From: an uncultured Chloroflexota bacterium
GTDB lineage: Bacteria > Chloroflexota > Dehalococcoidia > UBA3495
DNA: 9,483 nt
NCBI GenBank assembly: GCA_913031095.1
Contig: CAJWGH010000020.1
Span: 1 to 9,483, forward strand
Direction: 5' to 3'
The notes beneath the pieces are model-generated. The model was not told where the DNA came from, did not search any database, and saw nothing but the letters and a program-made list of their open reading frames with translations. Shown here one piece after another: positions 1 through 6,828 of the stretch (position 1 is its first letter; every line of letters begins with the position of its first letter). The position numbers and the translations under genes are program-made.

Positions 1-42
1 CCGCCTATCATTGGCTCATATTCCGATGCACGGGAAGAATAA
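1..42 (+). CDS. Possible 3' end of an upstream gene (partial)
   Basis: Frame 1 is open from the window edge and encodes PPIIGSYSDAREE before a TAA at 40-42. That TAA directly abuts the TTG start of the next gene, as expected for a tightly packed operon. The other two plus frames are also open across this short stretch, so the frame choice rests only on the neat stop-start junction. Thirteen residues are too few to recognise a family. Confidence 0.4.
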   Translation, partial: PPIIGSYSDAREE

Positions 43-1245
43 TTGGCCAGTTCAAATGAGTCCGATATCCTTATAATCGGCGGCGGCATCTCTGGCGTGG
101 CCACTGCTTTTCATCTGGCCCAGCTTGGAGAACAGGTCACTGTCCTAGAACGTGGCGAGATCGCCGGGGAAGCATCAGGAGTCAACGCCGGAGGCCTGGG
201 CGGGTTCGGCTGGGGAAACAACCCTGATCTGCAGTCATACCTGACAGCCGGCAGCTTTGAGTTATTCAAGTCACTACAGTTGGACATGGGGTACGATATC
301 GAGTTCCATGCCCCTGGCGGCCTCCAGGCGATCCACAATGCTGAACAATGGGATTACACCCGAGAACGAGTCTTCAAGGCCCAGACAGGCGGCTACCAAG
401 CCGAGTTACTGACAGCCCGAGAGGCCCGCGCGATCGAACCAGAGGTATCTGAATCGTTGGCGGGATTCATGTTTCTCACCAAACGCGGCCGGGCCAACCC
501 TACCAAGGCCACCGTTGCCTTCAGTGATGCCGCCGTGTCTTTCGGGGCAGACATCAAGACCGACCATGATGTAACTGCGATCAACCAGCAGCAAGACGGC
601 TCATGGCAGATCCAGACCAGGCAAGGCGAATTCCGAGCCAAAACTTTGGCTTTGGCCGTTGGGGCTTGGTCCAGACCTGTGGGCAACTTGCTAGGCATCG
701 ATATCCCCATAGTGCCTATCAAGGGCCAGATGTGGGCCACCGACCCGGCACCGCCCAGTATCTTCCATCTGAGCGGGTCCGTAGAATCACCTTATGATTG
801 GAGCCGGCAATCCCACAACGCAGATCTCCCTCCAGAAGTCACTCACCGGGGCGATATCCGGATAACCCGCCACCTCTACGGCGGCCAGACCAGGAACGGT
901 GAGATCATCTTCGGTGGTGACCGACAGATGGTGGGGTACGACTACACACCCGACCCAGCAGGCATCGAGGTCAACCGTGGACAGGCTACCGAAGTGTTTC
1001 CAATGTTGAGCAGACTGGCCATCAGCCGCACCTGGGCTGGAATCATGCCCTTCTCAATGGACGGCAAGCCGATCATCGGTAAGATACCCCAGTTCGAGAA
1101 CCTATTCGTCTCGACCGGGCTAGCCTCTTCCGGGTTTGGGCGCGGCCCTATGGCCGGCAAACTGCTGGCCGACTACATACACACCGGCCACCCAGCGCCC
1201 GTGCTGGCCGAAGCCGACCCAGCCCGCTGTGTCGTATTCAAGTAG
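43..1245 (+). CDS. FAD-dependent oxidoreductase, DAO / glycine-sarcosine oxidase-like family
   Basis: This 400-residue protein is probably a cytosolic flavoenzyme that oxidises a C-N bond of an amine or amino acid. The N terminus carries a Rossmann FAD-binding motif, GGGISG at residues 13-18, with the ribose-binding acidic residue E36 at the end of the second strand (VTVLERG). Residues 330-346 (WAGIMPFSMDGKPIIG) and 359-375 (the GLASSGFGRGP region) are the two conserved C-terminal FAD-contact blocks of DAO-family proteins. Length is normal for the family. The start is TTG: an in-frame TAA occupies 40-42, so no upstream start is possible, and the purine-rich GGGAAG at 32-37 is a weak ribosome site. 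It is followed after 11 bases by an amidohydrolase, which suggests a shared catabolic role. I see no covalent-FAD His/Cys motif I would trust. The substrate is unknown. Confidence 0.88.
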   Translation: MASSNESDILIIGGGISGVATAFHLAQLGEQVTVLERGEIAGEASGVNAGGLGGFGWGNNPDLQSYLTAGSFELFKSLQLDMGYDIEFHAPGGLQAIHNAEQWDYTRERVFKAQTGGYQAELLTAREARAIEPEVSESLAGFMFLTKRGRANPTKATVAFSDAAVSFGADIKTDHDVTAINQQQDGSWQIQTRQGEFRAKTLALAVGAWSRPVGNLLGIDIPIVPIKGQMWATDPAPPSIFHLSGSVESPYDWSRQSHNADLPPEVTHRGDIRITRHLYGGQTRNGEIIFGGDRQMVGYDYTPDPAGIEVNRGQATEVFPMLSRLAISRTWAGIMPFSMDGKPIIGKIPQFENLFVSTGLASSGFGRGPMAGKLLADYIHTGHPAPVLAEADPARCVVFK

Positions 1246-1248
1246 GAG
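1244..1248 (+). promoter_or_regulatory. Ribosome binding site for the first amidohydrolase
   Basis: AGGAG lies inside and just after the TAG stop of the FAD oxidoreductase. It is 8 bases before the TTG at 1257, which supports that non-ATG start and implies translational coupling of the two genes. Confidence 0.7.
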
Positions 1249-1256
1249 CAAAACAA

Positions 1257-2462
1257 TTGCGTCTCATATTGACCAACGCCAACGTCATCGACTGTGTTAC
1301 CCCCGACCCCAAGACCCAAGCCACAGTGGTGGTAGAAGATGGGCGGATAGTAGAGATCCGCGACAGTGGCCCGCCGCCCACAACCTCAGAGGACCGGGTC
1401 ATCGACCTAACAGGCTCCTATCTGTTGCCTGGGCTATGGGATGTCCACATCCATCCGGAATACCCTAACCCGGCAGGCACAACTATTGCTCAACTGACGG
1501 CCGCCTTCGGTCAGAATTTGCAGAGGGGCATGCTAGAGGCAGGAGTTACTGCGGTCCGTAGCGGCGGGGCAGGTCATTTCATGGACGTTGCCTGGCGTCG
1601 CGCGTTCTCCGGGCCAGGGCCAGATGGGCCCAGGGTCTTCGCCTGCGGGAATTTCCTGACCACCACCGGCGGCCACTTTCTGACCTCGGGACACGCCAGG
1701 GAATGCGACGGTCCCTACGGTTACGCCGAAGCCATCCGTGACCAAATGAAGCACGACGTTGACCATATCAAGCTGAACCTATCCGGCGGCATCATGGGGC
1801 CCAGGTGGGACCGACACACCGAGTCGTTCCTGCTGCCAGAGGAGATCGAGACCGCGTTCGCTCTGTGCAGTCAACGCAATTTCCCTGTCATGGCCCATGC
1901 AACGAACCCGGATTCGGTCAAGATGGCCATCAAGCTAGGCGCCCGCAGCGTTGAGCACGCCTACATAATCGACGAGGACTGCATCACCGACTTCGTCAAG
2001 AGTGGAACGTGGTACGTGCCTACGCTGAGCATCAGCCAGCTATCCGCCAATCTGGCCACTACTGAACACGAGAAAGCTTACGCCGCCAAAAAACAGCTTG
2101 CGGCGGACCTGGTGACACGTGCCGATGCGGCGGCAGAAGAACATCGCAGTTCTTTCCAGAAAGCGCTCTCAGCCGGGATCAAGATGGCGTTGGGGTCAGA
2201 CATCTCGCCCATGAGAGACTCCTGTCTGCTGGAGTTAGGCCTCTGGGTGAAGTGCGGGGCAACGACTTTCCAAGCGCTTCAGGCTGCCACCAAGAACGCC
2301 GCCGAATTGTGCGGCGTCGGCCCAGAACTCGGTACGGTTGAGCCAGGCAAACTGGCTGACTTGATCGTCGTCACCGAGAACCCGCTGGCCGACATCGAGA
2401 ACCTCAGGCAACTCCAACTGGTAATGAAAGAGGGGCAGGTCGTGGCGGATCACCGGCGATAA
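1257..2462 (+). CDS. Amidohydrolase-superfamily protein (imidazolonepropionase/prolidase-like)
   Basis: This 401-residue metal-dependent hydrolase likely cleaves an amide, cyclic amide or dipeptide-type bond. The small beta-sandwich domain is built from both ends: residues 1-58 and the C-terminal block around VEPGKLADLIVV. The TIM barrel shows the full metal set: HIH (H64, H66) after the LLPGLWD strand, a candidate carbamylated Lys at K172 (DHIKLN), H214 (VMAHA), H234 (SVEHA) and D315 (ALGSD). This pattern fits binuclear members of the family. No signal peptide is visible. The TTG start is supported by AGGAG at 1244-1248 and by the family-typical opening 'LILTNANVID'. It is paralogous to the amidohydrolase at 3439-4674, with similar C-terminal tails. 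The motifs do not fix the substrate. Confidence 0.9.
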   Translation: MRLILTNANVIDCVTPDPKTQATVVVEDGRIVEIRDSGPPPTTSEDRVIDLTGSYLLPGLWDVHIHPEYPNPAGTTIAQLTAAFGQNLQRGMLEAGVTAVRSGGAGHFMDVAWRRAFSGPGPDGPRVFACGNFLTTTGGHFLTSGHARECDGPYGYAEAIRDQMKHDVDHIKLNLSGGIMGPRWDRHTESFLLPEEIETAFALCSQRNFPVMAHATNPDSVKMAIKLGARSVEHAYIIDEDCITDFVKSGTWYVPTLSISQLSANLATTEHEKAYAAKKQLAADLVTRADAAAEEHRSSFQKALSAGIKMALGSDISPMRDSCLLELGLWVKCGATTFQALQAATKNAAELCGVGPELGTVEPGKLADLIVVTENPLADIENLRQLQLVMKEGQVVADHRR

Positions 2463-2512
2463 CAGCGAAATCCCCTGACCACCGTACCAAAGAGCAGCTT
2501 ACCGAACCCGGA

Positions 2513-2541
2513 TTGCCACCCCAGATGCTCCCGCTTATAAT
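2513..2541 (+). promoter_or_regulatory. Sigma70-type promoter for the MBL-fold gene
   Basis: A -35 box TTGCCA (2513-2518, one mismatch to TTGACA) and a perfect -10 box TATAAT (2536-2541) are separated by exactly 17 bases. The expected start of transcription is near 2548, giving a leader of about 36 bases before the ATG at 2584. A short dyad (CTGCC-N5-GGCAG, 2542-2556) covers the predicted start point and could be an operator or a leader hairpin. Confidence 0.7.
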
Positions 2542-2583
2542 CTGCCCTGCAGGCAGACCTAACCATCTCTTTAGGAGCACCAC

Positions 2584-3417
2584 ATGGCAAACGACAAGCT
2601 GACCATCGGCACAGTTGAAATTACTTCTCTATCGGATGGAGTCTTGGAGTTCGACCTCTGCAACTTCTTTCCTGACATTCCTGAGGAGGACTGGAAAGGA
2701 CAGGAAGCCCATCTTTCAGCGTCTCACGGCGTCCTCTTCAATCTGGCCTGCTTTCTGATCAAATCGGACGGCCACACCATCGCAGTCGATACCGGGCTAG
2801 GGCCCAAGCAGACACCGGATACTCCCTGGGGTGAGCTGCTGGATGACATGAAGGCCCACGGCCTTCAGCCGGGTGACATCGATATGGTGGTGATGACCCA
2901 CGCCCACCGAGACCACGTTGGCTGGAACCTGCTATCCCAGGACGGCAAGTACACTCCCACCTTCCCCAACGCCCAGTACTACGTGAGTGCGATCGATTGG
3001 GAGGCCTGCCACGATCCCGCTCTGGTCCAAGATAGGTTCCCCAACGCCCCAGAGTGCGTCTGGCCATTGGAAGACCTAGGGGTGCTGAACCTAATGGAGC
3101 CAGGCCAACAACTCACCAGCGAGATATCAACCCTGGCCACTCCAGGTCACACCCCTGGACACATGAGCTTGATGATCTCATCACAGGGTGAGAACGGCTT
3201 AGTATTGGGTGATGTGCTGCACAACACCGCCCAGATCGAGAATACTGATTGGGTATCCCGGGCCGACATCGACCCCGCTCAGACACGAATCACACGCCGA
3301 GACCTGATGGACCGGCTTGAACGGGAGGGTATCCCAGTTGCGGCCGTACACCTCGCACGGCCGGGCTTCGGCAAGATCGTGCGGGAGAACGGCCGACGTT
3401 TCTGGCAAGGCATATGA
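2584..3417 (+). CDS. Metallo-beta-lactamase-fold hydrolase
   Basis: This 277-residue protein has the canonical MBL zinc motif THAHRDH (H106, H108, D110, H111). It also has the later ligands H189 (TPGHTPGHMS), D210 (VLGD) and H256 (AVHLARPGF), so a dinuclear metal site is complete. The layout, with a long N-terminal strand region followed by AVDTGLG at residues 67-73, resembles the lactonase/methyl-parathion-hydrolase-like branch. I therefore infer hydrolysis of a lactone, ester or phosphoester rather than a beta-lactam. No signal peptide is visible, so a cytosolic location is likely. The ATG start has AGGAG at 2573-2577, 6 bases upstream, and its own promoter at 2513-2541. The next amidohydrolase starts 21 bases after the stop and is probably co-transcribed. 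Confidence 0.88.
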   Translation: MANDKLTIGTVEITSLSDGVLEFDLCNFFPDIPEEDWKGQEAHLSASHGVLFNLACFLIKSDGHTIAVDTGLGPKQTPDTPWGELLDDMKAHGLQPGDIDMVVMTHAHRDHVGWNLLSQDGKYTPTFPNAQYYVSAIDWEACHDPALVQDRFPNAPECVWPLEDLGVLNLMEPGQQLTSEISTLATPGHTPGHMSLMISSQGENGLVLGDVLHNTAQIENTDWVSRADIDPAQTRITRRDLMDRLEREGIPVAAVHLARPGFGKIVRENGRRFWQGI

Positions 3418-3438
3418 GGCCGATATCATTGGCATGAG

Positions 3439-4674
3439 ATGTTAGCTCTCAACGGCGGCCGTCTGATTGACGGCACGGGTGGGCCTCCCATACCCAACGC
3501 AACCGTACTTGTAAACGACCAAGGCCGTATCGAAGCCGTCGGAGCACAAGGGTCGGTTGCGTTACGGCCCGATTGTCCAGTAATCGATATAACCGGCCGG
3601 TCCCTACTGCCCGGCCTGATCGATTGCCATGACCATCTGACGTCCTTCGGTTACGATCTGATAGGCCGGTGGGGCCGGGCTGAGCCACGCAGCACCCGGA
3701 CGTTACGCGTGGCCAATGTTATGGAAGAGACTCTGCTCTCGGGCTACACAGCCATCAGAGACTGCGGCTGGTTGGACGTCGGTTACAAAGAAGGGGTAGA
3801 TCAGGGTATCGTGCCAGGTCCACGACTCCAGATAGCCACTAGCCCTCTTTCGCCCACCCAGGGCACTCAGGACCGCTCGAGCCCTTCGGGGCACCACCAG
3901 CCCACTTCATCCGATCCCAATCTGCCAAAAGGCATCGCCGATGGCCCAAACGAAGTTCGAGCCATGGTCCGGGAGGTCGTCCGGGTTGGAGCCGATTTCA
4001 TCAAATTCTTTAACACCGGCTTCGGCAGAGAGACCCAAAACGGGACCACACGTTCCTATACAGCGGAAGAGACTCAGGCGCTGGTTGACGAGGCCCATAT
4101 CCACGGCAAGACGGTCGCTTGTCACGCCTTAGGCGGTCCGGGGCTTCGGACCGCCATAGAAGCTGGGGTGGATTCTGTGGAGCATGGATGTCTGATGGGA
4201 TCAGAGCCTGATCTCTTTAAGATGATGGCTGACAACGGCAGCTACCTGGTGCCTACATTCACGGTATTCACGTTCCATGCTGCTCAGGGAAATCCCCATG
4301 CCCAAATTGAGGCCCGCGAGTTCAGACAACAGCACGTGGAAACGGTGCAACAGGCCATGGCGGCGGGAGTGAAAGTGGTCGCCGGGACAGATGCCGGTGG
4401 TTGGGAGCACGGAAATAACGCCAAAGAATTGGAGTTGTTAGTTGCAGCGGGCATGACTCCGATGCAATCACTGGTGGCCGCCACCGGTTGGGCTGCCGGC
4501 TGTCTCGGACTGGAGGCAAGCATCGGGACTGTGGAATCAGGCAAGCTCGCGGACCTGATCGTGGTCGATGGCGACCCGTTGACCGACATCACTGTATTGC
4601 AGAACAAACAGCGAATCAGCCTGGTGATGAAAGGCGGACAAGTGTACCTAGACCGGATCTCGGGAAAGGACTAA
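3439..4674 (+). CDS. Amidohydrolase-superfamily protein, second copy
   Basis: This 411-residue metal-dependent hydrolase shows HDH (H64, H66) after LLPGLIDC, a candidate carbamylated Lys at K189 (ADFIKFF), H229 (VACHA), H249 (SVEHG) and D318 (AGTDAGG). It closes with the family tail VESGKLADLIVV and LVMKGGQV. It is probably cytosolic. The ATG at 3439 is chosen because the protein begins directly with the family-typical 'LALNGGRLIDG'. The ATG at 3434 runs into a stop after three codons. No convincing ribosome site precedes the start, so translation may depend on the upstream MBL gene 21 bases away. Residues 138-170 form a loop rich in Ser, Pro, Gly and His before the metal Lys. Its stop codon overlaps that of the convergent gene at 4671-5288. 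The substrate is unknown. Confidence 0.9.
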   Translation: MLALNGGRLIDGTGGPPIPNATVLVNDQGRIEAVGAQGSVALRPDCPVIDITGRSLLPGLIDCHDHLTSFGYDLIGRWGRAEPRSTRTLRVANVMEETLLSGYTAIRDCGWLDVGYKEGVDQGIVPGPRLQIATSPLSPTQGTQDRSSPSGHHQPTSSDPNLPKGIADGPNEVRAMVREVVRVGADFIKFFNTGFGRETQNGTTRSYTAEETQALVDEAHIHGKTVACHALGGPGLRTAIEAGVDSVEHGCLMGSEPDLFKMMADNGSYLVPTFTVFTFHAAQGNPHAQIEAREFRQQHVETVQQAMAAGVKVVAGTDAGGWEHGNNAKELELLVAAGMTPMQSLVAATGWAAGCLGLEASIGTVESGKLADLIVVDGDPLTDITVLQNKQRISLVMKGGQVYLDRISGKD

Positions 4675-5288
4675 GACCCAGACCAACTGAACTTGCTATA
4701 GAGCCCGTGTTTAGACTGATATTCCCACGTCATAGTCTCGTCATCAAATTTGGTGGTGGCAAGACCCAAAACGTGCTCATCACCATGGATGACGTTCCGA
4801 AGGTTGTTTATGGTCACTAAGCTCTGACGGTCCTCTCCTCCGCGAAGGGTCTGCATCTCCAAGAACAGCTTGTCTGCGGCCTTGATGCTTCTGGTACGTC
4901 CGTCGAGGGTCATCTCCAAAGGCATCCTGGTGACTGCCTGATACTCTCCGTTACGGTAGAACTGCGCCATCGTCTCCCAAGGCCCCCCCTCTTCTCCGGA
5001 GAAAATGACCCGGAGCGCTTCTTGCTGCTCCGGTGAAGAACGGTCGTCCACGTACAGCACCGTTATCCAATCACCATCAACCATAGTCCCGGGGCAGTGC
5101 AGGGATATAGCGGCGTTCAATCCTGCCAGATCGACGTCTCCATAGCGCCCCTGCTCGAAGCCTACAGCCCAGATCGTGTCGCAGTAGCCTAAGGTGGGTG
5201 GCTGCCGAAATGTCACATGGCAAGGACAGAGCAGGTTGCAGTTGCAGCCCTCGAATAGGTCTCCCTGTGCGTTCCAATCCACAGCCAT
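4671..5288 (-). CDS. DUF1326-family protein of unknown function
   Basis: This 205-residue protein matches the DUF1326 pattern from memory of that family. It opens with a short leader, then GDLFEGCNCNLLCPC (C15, C17, C21, C23), then GYCDTIW (C36) and a later LHCPGTM (C65). The clustered cysteines suggest metal binding or redox chemistry, but no function is established that I can name. There are no membrane segments and no signal peptide. The ATG at 5288 is preferred over an ATG at 5333 because it has GAGGAG 5 bases upstream and starts just before the conserved block. It converges on the second amidohydrolase with a 4-base stop overlap (4671-4674), and I see no terminator between them. A strong terminator separates it from the upstream RdhA-like gene, so it is probably transcribed alone. 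Confidence 0.82.
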   Translation of the reverse strand: MAVDWNAQGDLFEGCNCNLLCPCHVTFRQPPTLGYCDTIWAVGFEQGRYGDVDLAGLNAAISLHCPGTMVDGDWITVLYVDDRSSPEQQEALRVIFSGEEGGPWETMAQFYRNGEYQAVTRMPLEMTLDGRTRSIKAADKLFLEMQTLRGGEDRQSLVTINNLRNVIHGDEHVLGLATTKFDDETMTWEYQSKHGLYSKFSWSGS

Positions 5289-5293
5289 CCCAG

Positions 5294-5299
5294 CTCCTC
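5294..5299 (-). promoter_or_regulatory. Ribosome binding site deciding the DUF1326 start
   Basis: GAGGAG on the minus strand ends 5 bases before the ATG at 5288. The alternative ATG at 5333 has no comparable site, so this motif fixes the start and gives a 205-residue product. Confidence 0.7.
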
Positions 5300-5324
5300 T
5301 ATGGTGCTTTCTAGATTGCGAGCA

Positions 5325-5354
5325 AAGATACATTCCAGACAGGGCCTATGTCCA
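5325..5354 (-). promoter_or_regulatory. Candidate promoter for the DUF1326 gene
   Basis: On the minus strand, TGGACA (5349-5354, five of six matches to the -35 consensus) and TATCTT (5325-5330, four of six to the -10) are 18 bases apart. They lie between the upstream terminator and the ribosome site. The predicted leader is about 30 bases. The position is sensible but the -10 box is weak. Confidence 0.35.
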
Positions 5355-5381
5355 CCGGCCTATGGTCCGGCTTGAATGAAT

Positions 5382-5414
5382 AAGGAGGGGCGAGACTCGG
5401 TCTCGCCCCTCCTT
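5382..5414 (-). terminator. Rho-independent terminator of the RdhA-like gene
   Basis: A perfect 15-bp inverted repeat (5382-5396 with 5400-5414) has a three-base loop and a very GC-rich core (GGAGGGGCGAGAC). It begins 29 bases after the stop of the minus-strand gene at 5443. On the minus strand the stem is followed by the T-rich CCTTATTCATTC, which fits termination in that direction. On the plus strand the flank is GAGTTCC, which does not. Confidence 0.85.
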
Positions 5415-5442
5415 GAGTTCCAAGCATATCCGATCTGCGGAC

Positions 5443-6723
5443 CTAGAACATGGTGCTGTCGCTGACTTCTCCATGCAGGATCACCCGCAGCCGGTCGCGG
5501 AAATCGAACAGCGCCTTCTCATCGGACGCCTTATCGACTCCATCGGGCTGGGTCCCTATGTACTCTACCAGCTCTTCCAGGGCAGCATTTTCCCTAGTGC
5601 CATTTGGAATCTTGAAGAAGTTGGCATCGAAAGTGGGCAACTCTCCGGGGCCGAAGTACCCTGTGACGTATTTGCCCGTGCTCTCCTCATGAAGAGTGTA
5701 GCCTTCCAAGTCGTGGGTACCTTTGCCTAGGACCTGGCCAGTCTCCACATAGTGCTCCATGACGGCCTTGGCCCCGTACTTGTTGATTGGGCAGACCTTC
5801 ATGCAGATGGCGCAGCCTTCGTACCGAGACATGACAGGCCGGCAGCGCTTGTAGATCAGCTTGTTCTTCTCAACGCCGCGCCACCAGATCTTTTCGCGCA
5901 TCAAAGCGCGCCCTGGGCAACGGTTGACGCATACCTGGCAGACCTGACAGAAAGCGTGGAATCCGTAGTCTATGGGTTTGTCAAAAGTTACCGGTGCGTC
6001 TGTAGTAATGATCTGCAGACGGCACCTTGCGCCAGCGTGGGGATGCAGCAGCTGGCCATTGGCTCCCAACTGGCCTAATCCCGCAGCTACGAACATAGGG
6101 ATGGTCGCCGCACTGTGGTTGCTGGGTCCGTGCAACTGAGCCCCGTAGCCTAAGGACAGGATATAGTCCACCATCCGAAGCCCCATTGGAGCTTGGATTT
6201 CGTATGTCCCATAATGGCCGTGCTCTGCGGCCATACTAGGGGCAGTCTGGGTCTCCGCAAAATCTTGTTCCAACGCCAAACAAATAGCGTTTTGATATTT
6301 CACATGCCCTTTGCGGTCCTCGTATATAAACCGCACATCATGGTCTGTGAATCCAACATCCAAGAAACCCATCTCCGCAGCTTTGTCGCGGATCAATTGA
6401 GTCACATCTTCGCCACTTGGCGTTCCGGTCGGCTCAAGGTCACCGGTCCTGTTCATCAGCGGATAGAACTCCTCCATCACAGCCTGGTGCTCATGGTGGT
6501 ATTTCTGCATGGCCGCTGTGCCCACAGTGGGAGCCCATTCAGTATCGGCGCCGTGTTCAACCTGCTGGCGAACCAGGGGATATTCTCGGCTGTAGAAATC
6601 GATGTCTTTGCTGACCATCGGAATACCAGGGACGGTTTCCAGTTCCTCTGGCACCGGAATCTCTACGGGATCCATGCCAGCCTTTCTACCCGGCCGGACC
6701 ACGACGTGACCTACCTTCAACAT
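5443..6723 (-). CDS. Reductive-dehalogenase-like corrinoid/4Fe-4S protein (RdhA homologue)
   Basis: This 426-residue protein has the domain order of the RdhA/QueG corrinoid family. A cobalamin-binding-type core includes LSLGYGA (185-195 region) and AGLGQLGANG (214-223). It is followed by two ferredoxin motifs: CQVCQVCVNRCP (C259, C262, C265, C269), and C294 plus CAICMKVCP (C304, C307, C311). Known RdhA enzymes reduce organohalides with B12; here the substrate is inferred only. Unlike respiratory RdhA it has no twin-arginine signal, and no small membrane-anchor gene (rdhB) is adjacent, so a cytosolic, non-respiratory role is more likely. It lacks the C-terminal reductase domain of self-sufficient catabolic types, so it needs an external electron donor. 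The ATG has AAGGAGT (6731-6737) 7 bases upstream. QueG is less likely, given the long N-terminal region and the tRNA-unrelated context. The catalytic Tyr is possibly Y193, pending alignment. Confidence 0.78.
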   Translation of the reverse strand: MLKVGHVVVRPGRKAGMDPVEIPVPEELETVPGIPMVSKDIDFYSREYPLVRQQVEHGADTEWAPTVGTAAMQKYHHEHQAVMEEFYPLMNRTGDLEPTGTPSGEDVTQLIRDKAAEMGFLDVGFTDHDVRFIYEDRKGHVKYQNAICLALEQDFAETQTAPSMAAEHGHYGTYEIQAPMGLRMVDYILSLGYGAQLHGPSNHSAATIPMFVAAGLGQLGANGQLLHPHAGARCRLQIITTDAPVTFDKPIDYGFHAFCQVCQVCVNRCPGRALMREKIWWRGVEKNKLIYKRCRPVMSRYEGCAICMKVCPINKYGAKAVMEHYVETGQVLGKGTHDLEGYTLHEESTGKYVTGYFGPGELPTFDANFFKIPNGTRENAALEELVEYIGTQPDGVDKASDEKALFDFRDRLRVILHGEVSDSTMF

Positions 6724-6764
6724 TGGTCTAACTCCTTTTGAACCATGACTGGGGGTTACCGGGG

Positions 6765-6793
6765 ATTTTGCGGGAAGGGACGTCTGATGTCAA
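6765..6793 (-). promoter_or_regulatory. Promoter of the RdhA-like gene
   Basis: On the minus strand a perfect TTGACA (6788-6793) is followed after exactly 17 bases by CAAAAT (6765-6770, four of six matches to TATAAT). Transcription would start near 6758, giving a leader of about 35 bases that contains the AAGGAGT ribosome site. With the terminator at 5382-5414 this defines a single-gene transcription unit. Confidence 0.65.
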
Positions 6794-6828
6794 CACGCCT
6801 GGGCTCTCGTAACATCGGCTACTGGCTA

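Noticed and set aside
5289..5333. ATG start at 5333 for the DUF1326 gene
   Set aside because: It has no ribosome site and adds 15 non-conserved residues. GAGGAG sits 5 bases before the internal ATG at 5288.
5413..5730. Plus-strand frames opposite the RdhA-like gene (also 5752-6078 and 6193-6741)
   Set aside because: They are shadows of a well-supported minus-strand gene with clear 4Fe-4S motifs, and they show no domains of their own.
5443..6723. Epoxyqueuosine reductase (QueG) for the Fe-S/corrinoid protein
   Set aside because: QueG shares the fold and both clusters. The long N-terminal region and the C-terminal sequence after the second cluster look RdhA-like rather than QueG-like, though only an alignment would settle it.
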